From NCBI GenBank assembly GCA_003242495.1, contig QGUO01000068.1, forward strand, positions 1-11,558: a DNA stretch of 11,558 nucleotides. The letters are read 5' to 3'. Below, one piece after another: positions 5,973-11,558 of this stretch. Position 1 is the stretch's first letter. Every line of letters begins with the position of its first letter. The notes under the pieces were generated by a model. That model made no database searches and was not told the origin of the DNA. It was given only the letters and a program-made list of their open reading frames with translations. Position numbers and translations under genes: made by a program. This stretch comes from Pseudomonadota bacterium. Its GTDB lineage: Bacteria > Pseudomonadota > Gammaproteobacteria > Steroidobacterales > Steroidobacteraceae.

Positions 5973-7067
5973 GTGACGACGATCGAATCAGAGATCCCTG
6001 CGGCGACGCGGCCCACGCTGGCGCTGCCGGACTTCTGTGCCGCGCGGGCGGTGCTCGCGGTCGTGCTGATCGCCGAGCTGGTCGCCATTCTGTTCGCCGT
6101 GGCGCGTCAGCCGATGAGCGACAGCTTCTGGCTGGATCTGGCCAGCGGCTCGCTGCTGCTGCTGTGGCTCGGCCTGGTGTCCGCCGCGCTCCTCTGCAAG
6201 ACGCGTCAGTGGCTGCAACGCATGCCCGCCGAACGAGCCACGGTCATCGCCCTCGCCATGCTGGTCGGCACGGTGGGCATCATCTCGGAGGTCGTCTTCC
6301 TGGTTGGTCGCTTCCTGGCCAGCGGCACGCCGGAGCCGCCGGCGGCCTTCCCGACCGATCATGCCGGCTTTTTGCTGCGCAACCTCGCCATGGGCTTCAT
6401 CGTCAGCGCACTCGCATTGCGCTACTTCTATGTGAGCGCGGAACGCAAGCGCAGCATCGAAATGGAGGCGCTGGCGCGCATCCGGGCGCTGCAAGCACGT
6501 ATCCGGCCGCATTTCCTGTTCAACAGCATGAACACCATCGCGGCGCTCACGCGCACCAACCCGGCGCGTGCCGAGGAAGCCGTCGAGGATCTGGCCGACC
6601 TGTTCCGCGCCAGCCTCGGTGAGGCCACGATGCAGGTATCGCTGGCCGAGGAGCTCGAGATCGCTCGCACCCACCAGCGCATCGAGGAGCTGCGACTCGG
6701 GGAACGGCTGCGCGTCGACTGGCGGGTCGAGCCGGCGCCGCTCCAAGCCCAGGTGCCGGCGTTGATCGTGCAACCTTTGATAGAGAACGCGGTATACCAC
6801 GGCATCGAGATGCTGCCTGGCGGCGGCACCATCCGCGTCACTTGCCGAAAGGTCGCGGACAACATCGAAATCGAGGTGCGCAATCCCATTCCTCCGCAGA
6901 GCGGCTATGCCGAGCGTGAGGGCAATCGCATGGCGCTCGAGAACATCCGCCAACGACTGGAGCTCGCCTGGCCGGGGCGCGTGCGCGTCGTGGCGCGCCA
7001 GGAGGGCACGGAGTTTTGCGCCCGGCTCACGTTCCCCTATGTTGACGGAAACATGAGACAACAATGA
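5973..7067 (+). CDS. algZ: AlgZ/FimS-type sensor histidine kinase (LytS-like HisKA_7TM/His_kinase family)
   Basis: A 364-residue inner-membrane sensor paired with the LytTR regulator downstream. In Pseudomonas, AlgZ/FimS controls AlgR and through it twitching, alginate and other virulence traits; the role here is inferred. Four hydrophobic helices are visible (about residues 23-43, 53-75, 90-115 and 130-154), followed by ALQARIRPHFLFNSMNT with the phospho-acceptor histidine at 180. The ATPase N-box is QPLIENAVYHGIE (N272). Instead of a glycine-rich G-box it has EGNRMALENIRQRLE (from 316), as in AlgZ relatives. GTG at 5973 is chosen because it precedes the family-like LPDFCAARAVLAVVLIAEL; the next in-frame ATG falls after the first membrane helix. 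No clear ribosome binding site is visible, so the start is less sure. The stop overlaps the next gene by four bases (ATGA). Confidence 0.9.
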   Translation: MTTIESEIPAATRPTLALPDFCAARAVLAVVLIAELVAILFAVARQPMSDSFWLDLASGSLLLLWLGLVSAALLCKTRQWLQRMPAERATVIALAMLVGTVGIISEVVFLVGRFLASGTPEPPAAFPTDHAGFLLRNLAMGFIVSALALRYFYVSAERKRSIEMEALARIRALQARIRPHFLFNSMNTIAALTRTNPARAEEAVEDLADLFRASLGEATMQVSLAEELEIARTHQRIEELRLGERLRVDWRVEPAPLQAQVPALIVQPLIENAVYHGIEMLPGGGTIRVTCRKVADNIEIEVRNPIPPQSGYAEREGNRMALENIRQRLELAWPGRVRVVARQEGTEFCARLTFPYVDGNMRQQ

Positions 7068-7801
7068 AGCTGGTCATTGTCGACGACGAGCCGCCAGCCC
7101 GCGAGCGGCTGCGTCGCCTGCTCGAGGAGATCGGGGACTGCGAGATCGTCGCGGAGGTCGGCAACGGCCACGAGGCGCTCGAGCAAGTGGCCGCCTTGCG
7201 GCCCGACGTGGTGCTGCTGGATGTGCGCCTGCCAGGCCTGTCGGGCATGGAAGTGGCGCGTCACATCGATGCCCTCGAGGAGCCGCCGGCCGTGATCTTC
7301 ACCACCGCGTACGACCAGTACGCCGTCGAGGCTTTCGAAACCGAAGCCGTGGGCTATCTGCTCAAACCGGTCCGCAAGGAGAAGCTCGCGCACGCACTGC
7401 GTCATGCGGCGCGCATTTCACCCACCCGGCTCACACGGCTGGCGCGCGGCGCCCGCATGAAGCATCGTCGCGAGCAGATCTGTGCGCGGCTCGGCGAACA
7501 GCTGCGGCTGATTCCGGTGTCGGACATCTATTTTTTTCTGGCCGATCAGAAGTACGTGACGGTGCGTCACACCGGCGGCGAGAACCTGATCGACGAGTCG
7601 CTCAAGTCGCTTGCCGAGGAGTTCGCGCCGGACTTCGTGCGCATTCATCGCAACGCGCTGGTGGCGGAGCGGCAGATCGCCGCCGTCGAGCGCACCCAGG
7701 ATGGACAGTACGTGGTCCGGGTCCGTGAATGCGGAGCCGTCCTCGACGTGAGTCGCCGTCACGCGCCCGAGCTCCTGCGCCGCATCCGCGGCGGCATCTG
7801 A
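7064..7801 (+). CDS. algR: AlgR-type LytTR response regulator
   Basis: A 245-residue DNA-binding response regulator. The receiver domain has the acidic pair D7-D8, phospho-acceptor D53 in VVLLDVRLPG, T80/T81 in FTTAYDQYAV, and K101 in LLKPV. After a linker comes a LytTR domain (about residues 137-242) with IYFFLADQKYVTV and the family hallmark DFVRIHRNALV (190-200). Its start overlaps the stop of the sensor gene, implying translational coupling and an operon. In Pseudomonas, AlgR is followed directly by hemC. Here it instead meets an oppositely oriented gene 29 bases past its stop. Confidence in the family is very high. The specific AlgR orthology is supported by the AlgZ-like partner and by hemC-hemD lying about 2.4 kb downstream. 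Confidence 0.93.
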   Translation: MKLVIVDDEPPARERLRRLLEEIGDCEIVAEVGNGHEALEQVAALRPDVVLLDVRLPGLSGMEVARHIDALEEPPAVIFTTAYDQYAVEAFETEAVGYLLKPVRKEKLAHALRHAARISPTRLTRLARGARMKHRREQICARLGEQLRLIPVSDIYFFLADQKYVTVRHTGGENLIDESLKSLAEEFAPDFVRIHRNALVAERQIAAVERTQDGQYVVRVRECGAVLDVSRRHAPELLRRIRGGI

Positions 7802-7811
7802 CCCAGGCACC

Positions 7812-7832
7812 AGCCGGCGGACGGCACCGGCT
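7812..7832. terminator. Weak hairpin between convergent genes
   Basis: AGCCGG (7812-7817) and CCGGCT (7827-7832) form a six-base-pair stem with a nine-base loop between the algR stop and the yqjK-like stop. It has no T-tract on either strand, so it is at most a poor bidirectional terminator. Confidence 0.25.
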
Positions 7833-8115
7833 AGGGCAACAGGGCGCGAACGCGTCTCGCCATCGACAACAGCAGCGCGCCGCGGCCGATCCAGCGCACG
7901 AGGCGTTTGCGGCCGGCGAACGCGATCACCGCAAGCCCGCCGGCGAGCAGCAATGGACGCTGCAGAATCCGGCGCCCGATGTCGATGGCGCGGTCCACGC
8001 CGCCGAGATGCGCTTCGACCTGATCGAGCGCCGCGCCGAATTGCACGCGCTGGACATCGCACTGCATCAGCAGCAGCGCGTGTCGCTCCTTCAGCTCCTC
8101 CAAACGCTTGCTCAT
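7831..8115 (-). CDS. YqjK-like small membrane-associated protein
   Basis: A 94-residue basic protein, third in a leftward unit. An N-terminal helix MSKRLEELKERHALLLMQCDVQR resembles the Lys/Arg-rich coiled start of YqjK. It is followed by a hydrophobic segment (PLLLAGGLAVIAFAG, about residues 54-68) and the RxxRWxGRG-type motif RLVRWIGRGALLLSMARRV, much as E. coli YqjK has LVRWARRGFGVWSAWRL. The start is 15 bases after the stop of the YqjE-like gene, and no strong ribosome binding site is visible. The function is unknown. In enterics, YqjD, YqjE and YqjK are encoded together in this order, which is the main support for the name. Similarity alone would be weak. Confidence 0.75.
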   Translation of the reverse strand: MSKRLEELKERHALLLMQCDVQRVQFGAALDQVEAHLGGVDRAIDIGRRILQRPLLLAGGLAVIAFAGRKRLVRWIGRGALLLSMARRVRALLP

Positions 8116-8130
8116 TCGCTGCTGCCCGTC

Positions 8131-8538
8131 CTAGAGGCGCGCGCGCAGCCGGTCGCGGTCCTTGGCGAGCTCGGTCAACGTGGCGTCGAGCAGCGGCGGC
8201 CGCGTGCGCAGCTTGTAAATGAGGACCATCGCCGCGATCACCGCCAGCGCCCCGAAGCCGGCCACCATCACCAGCGCGGCGGCGAGCCGGTGCGTATCCC
8301 AGAAGACGAAAATCACCGTGAGGGCGCCGAGGAACAAGGTCATCATGGCGGCGAATGCGGCCACGAACGCCCAGAGGAGCAGGATCGCGGCGCTGTGGAT
8401 CTCCTGCTGCAGCTCGGTGGTGAGCAGCTCCAGGCGGGTGTGCACGATCTGCACGAGCGTGCCGAGCATGTTGCCCAGCGACTTGAGCAGCCCGCCAGCC
8501 GCGCTGCGCCGGCCCGCGTACGGCGGCTCTGCTTCCAT
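8131..8538 (-). CDS. YqjE-like phage-holin-family membrane protein
   Basis: A 135-residue inner-membrane protein of the holin-superfamily-6 type (Phage_holin_3_6/YqjE), a family of cellular proteins despite the name. It has a hydrophilic N-terminus, then an amphipathic stretch SLGNMLGTLVQIVHTRLELL with the conserved RLELL and TELQQE (about residues 35-46). Two membrane segments follow (roughly 48-80 and 85-108), and a basic, charged C-terminus ends in DRDRLRARL. It lies 25 bases after the stop of the YqjD-like gene and 15 bases before the YqjK-like gene on the same strand, so the three are probably one transcript. I see no lysis cassette or phage genes around it. Confidence 0.85.
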   Translation of the reverse strand: MEAEPPYAGRRSAAGGLLKSLGNMLGTLVQIVHTRLELLTTELQQEIHSAAILLLWAFVAAFAAMMTLFLGALTVIFVFWDTHRLAAALVMVAGFGALAVIAAMVLIYKLRTRPPLLDATLTELAKDRDRLRARL

Positions 8539-8563
8539 ATCTTCGCGTGCGTCCCTGGTCGAC

Positions 8564-8872
8564 TCAGCGCCGACCGATCAATAGCCCGAGCACCAGGCCG
8601 ACTCCGACCGCCATCCCGACCGCCTGCCAGGGATTCTCGCGGACGTATTCTGCAGTGGCCTCTGCTGCCTCGCGCGCCCGCACCCGTGCTTCGCGCTCGA
8701 CCTCGCTCAGTCGGGCCCGTGCCTGGCGCAGCGACTCTTCCGCACGCGCGCGCACTTCCTGGATCCGCTCGCCGGTCTGCGCAGACGTCGCTTTGAGCAG
8801 CGCCTCGGCATCGTGCATGACCATTTTCAGGTCCTCGACCAGCTTGTCGGTGGAAACGTCGCTGCTGTTCAT
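8564..8872 (-). CDS. YqjD/ElaB-family DUF883 tail-anchored membrane protein
   Basis: A 102-residue protein of the ElaB/YqjD/DUF883 family. In E. coli these stationary-phase proteins are anchored to the inner membrane by a C-terminal segment, and YqjD binds ribosomes. Here a long charged helix occupies residues about 8-75 (heptad-like Glu/Arg/Ala pattern). It is followed by the signature YVRENPWQAVGMAVGVGLVL, a glycine-rich membrane anchor ending GLLIGRR. An AAGAAG just before the ATG may serve as ribosome binding site. It is first in the leftward unit with the YqjE-like and YqjK-like genes. Ribosome association is known for the family and only inferred here. Confidence 0.92.
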   Translation of the reverse strand: MNSSDVSTDKLVEDLKMVMHDAEALLKATSAQTGERIQEVRARAEESLRQARARLSEVEREARVRAREAAEATAEYVRENPWQAVGMAVGVGLVLGLLIGRR

Positions 8873-8922
8873 GCTTCTTACCCTTGTTGTGGAGGCTTTG
8901 CAGTGCCCCAGGGGCCCGCCCG

Positions 8923-8951
8923 ATGGTATTCGGCCTGCTGCGGACCAGCAA
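8923..8951 (-). promoter_or_regulatory. Candidate promoter for the yqjDEK-like unit
   Basis: On the minus strand TTGCTG (8951-8946) is followed after 17 bases by TACCAT (8928-8923). The -35 matches at three positions and the -10 at four of six. The predicted start near 8916 leaves a leader of about 44 bases. In enterics this unit is RpoS-dependent, so the weak -35 would not be surprising. Pattern match only. Confidence 0.3.
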
Positions 8952-9014
8952 CCGGAGGGACGCGTATCCCCTTGCCGGGATTACGTATCGCACCGCGTCG
9001 CGATCGCCCGCTGG

Positions 9015-9023
9015 TGCTACGAT
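9015..9023 (+). promoter_or_regulatory. Candidate extended -10 promoter for the permease-hemC-hemD unit
   Basis: TGCTACGAT is an extended -10 element (TGn plus TACGAT, four of six matches) about 60 bases before the permease start. No good -35 box is visible upstream. It lies in the 210-base divergent gap, facing away from the yqjD-like promoter. Confidence 0.25.
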
Positions 9024-9082
9024 TGCCACCTCAGCCTGCTTCCGCGGCATCGCGCCGGGAGTCTCGAGAAGGAGCCCTGAAC

Positions 9083-10195
9083 ATGGATTCGCTGCCTCGT
9101 GCGGTCCAGCCGCGCGATCGCTTTTACGCGCGCACCTTCGCGCTCGCGACGGCGCTTGCGCTCGGCGTGGCGCTGTACCGGATCGTCGAGCCTTTCCTCG
9201 CGCCGCTGCTCTGGGCGGTATTCATTGCGTTTCTCCTGCACCCGATGCACAAGCGACTCACGCGACAGCTGCGCAACCGGCCGCAGCTGTCCGCCCTGCT
9301 GCTCACGTGCGCCACGCTGGTGATCCTCATCGGACCGCTTACGGGTCTGAGCGCGGCGTTTGCGGCGCAGGTCGGGGAGCTGTTGAAGTACGTGCAAGGC
9401 ACGGTGGCCGATCAGGCCAAAACCAACGTCCTCACGTTGGAGAATGTTCCCTGGCTGAGCGGCATCCTCGCCTGGCTCGAAGGCACGTTCGACGTCAGCG
9501 CCACCCAGGTGCGCGGCTGGATCGTGGAGGGCGCCCGCCAAACCCTGCAATATCTCGGCGCGGTGAGCGGCAAGGTGTTTCTCGGCGCGGTCGGCACGGT
9601 GGTCGGCTTCGTGATGATGATTTTCATGCTGTTCTTTTTCGTGCGCGACGGCGAGGAAATGCTGGGCACGGCACGCGAGCTCATCCCGATGTCGAGCTCC
9701 TACAAGGCGCGGCTGTTCGATCATCTCGCGGCGGTGACGCGCGCCATGGTGTACGGCACCTGTCTGACGGCGCTCATCCAGGGCGCGCTGGTGGGCATCG
9801 CCTTCGCCATCGTGGGATTGCCCTCGCCGGTGGTCTTCGCGGTCTTGGCGGTCCTGCTGTCGTTGCTGCCGGTGGGCGGCACGGCTCTCGTATGGGCGCC
9901 CGCCGCCATCGTCCTCGGCACCCAGGAACGCTGGGCGGCCATGATCTTCATGATCATCTGGGGTGCGCTGCTGGTCTCACTGGTGGACAATGTGGTCCGA
10001 CCGATGCTGGTCTCCGGGCGCGCCAAGGTGGGCACGCTCACGGTGTTCATCGGCGTCCTGGGCGGCATCACCGCGTTCGGTGCCATCGGGCTGTTCCTGG
10101 GCCCCATCGTGCTCGCCCTCATCATTGCCCTGATCCGCTTCATGCTGGACATACGCCGCGCCGAGGCGGCGGGTGTGCGGCTGTCGAACGAATGA
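9083..10195 (+). CDS. AI-2E family transporter (PerM/YdiK-type permease)
   Basis: A 370-residue inner-membrane protein of the AI-2 exporter family. Despite the name, members do various jobs, including Na+/H+ antiport and unknown export, and only a few have been tested on autoinducer-2. Visible features are two N-terminal membrane helices (VEPFLAPLLWAVFIAFLLHP), a soluble loop at about residues 100-165, and helix VGFVMMIFMLFFFVRDGEEM. The family core GLPSPVVFAVLAVLLSLLPVGG and the C-terminal DNVVRPMLVSGRAKVGTL...FGAIGLFLGPIVLAL follow. The ATG at 9083 has GAAGGAG eight bases upstream. The stop is only eight bases before hemC, so the two are likely cotranscribed. The substrate cannot be told from sequence. 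Confidence 0.92.
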   Translation: MDSLPRAVQPRDRFYARTFALATALALGVALYRIVEPFLAPLLWAVFIAFLLHPMHKRLTRQLRNRPQLSALLLTCATLVILIGPLTGLSAAFAAQVGELLKYVQGTVADQAKTNVLTLENVPWLSGILAWLEGTFDVSATQVRGWIVEGARQTLQYLGAVSGKVFLGAVGTVVGFVMMIFMLFFFVRDGEEMLGTARELIPMSSSYKARLFDHLAAVTRAMVYGTCLTALIQGALVGIAFAIVGLPSPVVFAVLAVLLSLLPVGGTALVWAPAAIVLGTQERWAAMIFMIIWGALLVSLVDNVVRPMLVSGRAKVGTLTVFIGVLGGITAFGAIGLFLGPIVLALIIALIRFMLDIRRAEAAGVRLSNE

Positions 10196-10203
10196 AGGAA
10201 CTT

Positions 10204-11139
10204 ATGCCTGTAAAGCACGAACTGCGCATTGCCACGCGTGCCAGCCGCCTCGCCGTCTGGCAGGCCGAGCACGTGGCTGCCGCGCTGCGCGCCCGCCATC
10301 CGGGGCTCGAGGTGAGACTGGTGCCGATGACCACCCAGGGCGACCGCATCCTCGATCGCCCCCTGGCCGCCGTCGGCGGCAAGGGATTGTTCATCAAGGA
10401 GCTGGAGGTGGCGCTGGCCGAGCATCGGGCCGACATCGCCGTGCATTCCATGAAGGACGTGCCGACGGAGCTGCCCGAGGGCATGGCGCTCGCCGCCATG
10501 CTCACGCGCGCCGATGCGCGCGACGCGTTCGTGTCGGCGCGCTTCGCGCATTTCGACGACCTGCCGCCCGGGGCGCGCCTCGGAACGTCCAGCCCGCGCC
10601 GTCAATGTCAGCTCGCCAATGCGCGACCGGATCTGGAGATCCTGCCGCTGCGCGGTAACGTCGAAACACGCCTGCGCAAGCTCGAGGAAGGCCAGTTCGA
10701 CGCCATCGTGCTGGCCACGGCCGGCCTCGAACGGCTGGGGTTGGGCCATCACATCAGGCACCATCTCGACATCGATTTGTCCGTGCCGGCGGTCGGGCAG
10801 GGCATCATCTGCATCGAGTGCCGGGCGGACGACACCCGCAGCGCGACGCTGGCCAGTGTGCTGAACGATCCGGCGGCGCAATGCTGCGGTGAAGCGGAGC
10901 GCGCATTCGCGCGCCGGCTCGAAGGGAGCTGCCAATCGCCGATCGCCGCGTACGCGCAACTCAGCGACGGCGAGCTCGTGCTGCGCGGCGTGGTCGGCTC
11001 GCCCGACGGCCGCGAGGTGCACCGCGGGCGCGTGAGCGGCCCGGCCGACCGGGCCACCAGCCTGGGGGTGGAGCTCGCCGAACGACTGCTGGCGTCCGGC
11101 GCCGACGCCCTGCTCGCATCGCTACGAGGCACGCCTTGA
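10204..11139 (+). CDS. hemC: Porphobilinogen deaminase (hydroxymethylbilane synthase)
   Basis: A 311-residue cytosolic enzyme that joins four porphobilinogen units into hydroxymethylbilane, the third committed step of tetrapyrrole synthesis. It begins ELRIATRASRLAVWQAEHVA and has the motif GGKGLFIKELEVAL. The catalytic aspartate is D85 in AVHSMKDVPTELP, and the binding-site run is LGTSSPRRQCQL. RGNVETRLRKLE and SVPAVGQGIICIECR follow. The dipyrromethane-cofactor cysteine is C243 in LEGSCQSPIAAYA. Length matches E. coli (313). ATG at 10204 is preferred because AAGGA (10195-10199) precedes it; an in-frame ATG at 10192 overlaps the permease stop but lacks a ribosome binding site. hemD follows with overlap or near-overlap. 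Confidence 0.98.
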   Translation: MPVKHELRIATRASRLAVWQAEHVAAALRARHPGLEVRLVPMTTQGDRILDRPLAAVGGKGLFIKELEVALAEHRADIAVHSMKDVPTELPEGMALAAMLTRADARDAFVSARFAHFDDLPPGARLGTSSPRRQCQLANARPDLEILPLRGNVETRLRKLEEGQFDAIVLATAGLERLGLGHHIRHHLDIDLSVPAVGQGIICIECRADDTRSATLASVLNDPAAQCCGEAERAFARRLEGSCQSPIAAYAQLSDGELVLRGVVGSPDGREVHRGRVSGPADRATSLGVELAERLLASGADALLASLRGTP

Positions 11140-11150
11140 TTCCGTATGTC

Positions 11151-11558
11151 ATGCCCTCGCTCGCCGAGACTTCGGTGCTGGTCACCCGCCCGGCCGCACA
11201 GGCCGAGGCGCTGTGCGCCTTGATCGAAGCGCGTGGCGGCGAAGCCATCCGGTTTCCCACCGTGGCGATCGAGCCGCTGGAGCCCGCCGGCGAGCTCGGC
11301 GGACGCGAGTACGACCTGGTGGTCTTCGTGAGCACCAACGCCGTCGCCCATGGGGCGCAGCGCATCGCACGCACCGCGGCGACCCGCATCGCGGCGGTCG
11401 GCAAGGCCACGGCCGCGGCGCTGGCGGCAGCGGACATGCCCGCAGACATCGTGCCCGACTCAGGATTCGACAGTGAAGCCTTGCTGGCGCACCCGGGGTT
11501 CGACCTGCCGCCCGGCGCCCGCGTCCTCATCGTACGCGGCGGCGGCGGACGCGAGTTG
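11151..11558 (+). CDS. hemD: Uroporphyrinogen-III synthase, C-terminus cut by window edge
   Basis: The first 136 residues of HemD, which closes hydroxymethylbilane with inversion of ring D to give uroporphyrinogen III. Visible are SVLVTRPAAQAEALCALIEA at the N-terminus, PTVAIEPLEP, DLVVFVSTNAVAHGA (the family's F/V-S-x-NAV motif), IAAVGKATAAAL, and the second-domain start PDSGFDSEALLAHPG leading to ARVLIVRGGGGREL at the window edge. The family is poorly conserved, but the motif order and position after hemC make it secure. The start is uncertain: ATG 11151 lacks a ribosome binding site, while an in-frame TTG at 11136 overlaps the hemC stop (TTGA) and has GAGG six bases upstream. The TTG start would add five residues. 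Confidence 0.93.
   Translation, partial: MPSLAETSVLVTRPAAQAEALCALIEARGGEAIRFPTVAIEPLEPAGELGGREYDLVVFVSTNAVAHGAQRIARTAATRIAAVGKATAAALAAADMPADIVPDSGFDSEALLAHPGFDLPPGARVLIVRGGGGREL

Noticed and set aside
8131..8538. Holin-family protein as a sign of prophage
   Set aside because: The YqjE-like branch is chromosomal and its neighbours are the DUF883 and YqjK-like genes. No endolysin, integrase or other phage gene is present.
9083..10195. Quorum-sensing system based on the AI-2E transporter
   Set aside because: The family name is historical; no luxS, lsr or receptor gene is present in the window, so a signalling role cannot be claimed.
9721..11022. 433-codon open frame antisense to the permease and hemC
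   Set aside because: It crosses two well-supported genes and has the Arg/Ala-rich composition expected of an antisense shadow in high-GC DNA.
1..11558. CRISPR arrays, tRNA/rRNA genes, insertion sequences, toxin-antitoxin or defence systems
   Set aside because: No regularly spaced repeats, cloverleaf sequences, transposase motifs or defence-family motifs were recognised by reading both strands.

Overview
The window is a high-GC stretch of bacterial chromosome. Every gene I recognise belongs to a family found in free-living Gammaproteobacteria outside the enterics. These include a ComM/UbiK pair beside glnK-amt, an AlgZ/AlgR two-component pair, hemC-hemD, and a YqjD/YqjE/YqjK membrane-protein trio. 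The layout recalls Pseudomonadales, Xanthomonadales and Nevskiales relatives, where algZ-algR-hemC-hemD and glnK-amt-comM neighbourhoods are known. That placement is inference, since there is no rRNA or other phylogenetic marker here. No mobile elements, tRNAs, rRNAs or CRISPR arrays were seen, and no restriction or defence genes. The region reads as core genome.

Left part (1-4223): a leftward ubiK-comM pair (comM runs off the window edge) diverges from a rightward glnK-amt unit. The 307-base gap between them holds a well-spaced sigma-54 promoter (TGGCAT-N5-ATGCA) aimed at glnK. It also holds TGCACC repeats that could be degenerate NtrC sites, and a sigma-70-like promoter lying almost on top of the ubiK start codon. 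GlnK and Amt form the standard nitrogen-sensing and ammonium-channel pair. A strong intrinsic terminator follows amt. Between glnK and amt lies a short stretch that looks like a frameshifted signal-peptide ORF.

Middle part (4224-7801): a secreted DUF4124 coiled-coil protein, a beta-hydroxyacid dehydrogenase of the 3-hydroxyisobutyrate dehydrogenase family, and then a sensor kinase and LytTR response regulator of the AlgZ/AlgR type. The kinase and regulator genes overlap by 4 bases.

Right part (7802-11558): a leftward three-gene unit (YqjD/ElaB-like DUF883 protein, YqjE-like holin-family protein, YqjK-like protein) runs toward algR. Diverging from it is a rightward unit of an AI-2E-family permease, hemC (porphobilinogen deaminase) and hemD (uroporphyrinogen-III synthase, cut by the window end). 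The most notable architectural point is that the usual algR-hemC adjacency is interrupted by the yqjDEK-like module and the permease. I see no clear sign of a wholly new biological system. The findings are mainly regulatory and architectural.
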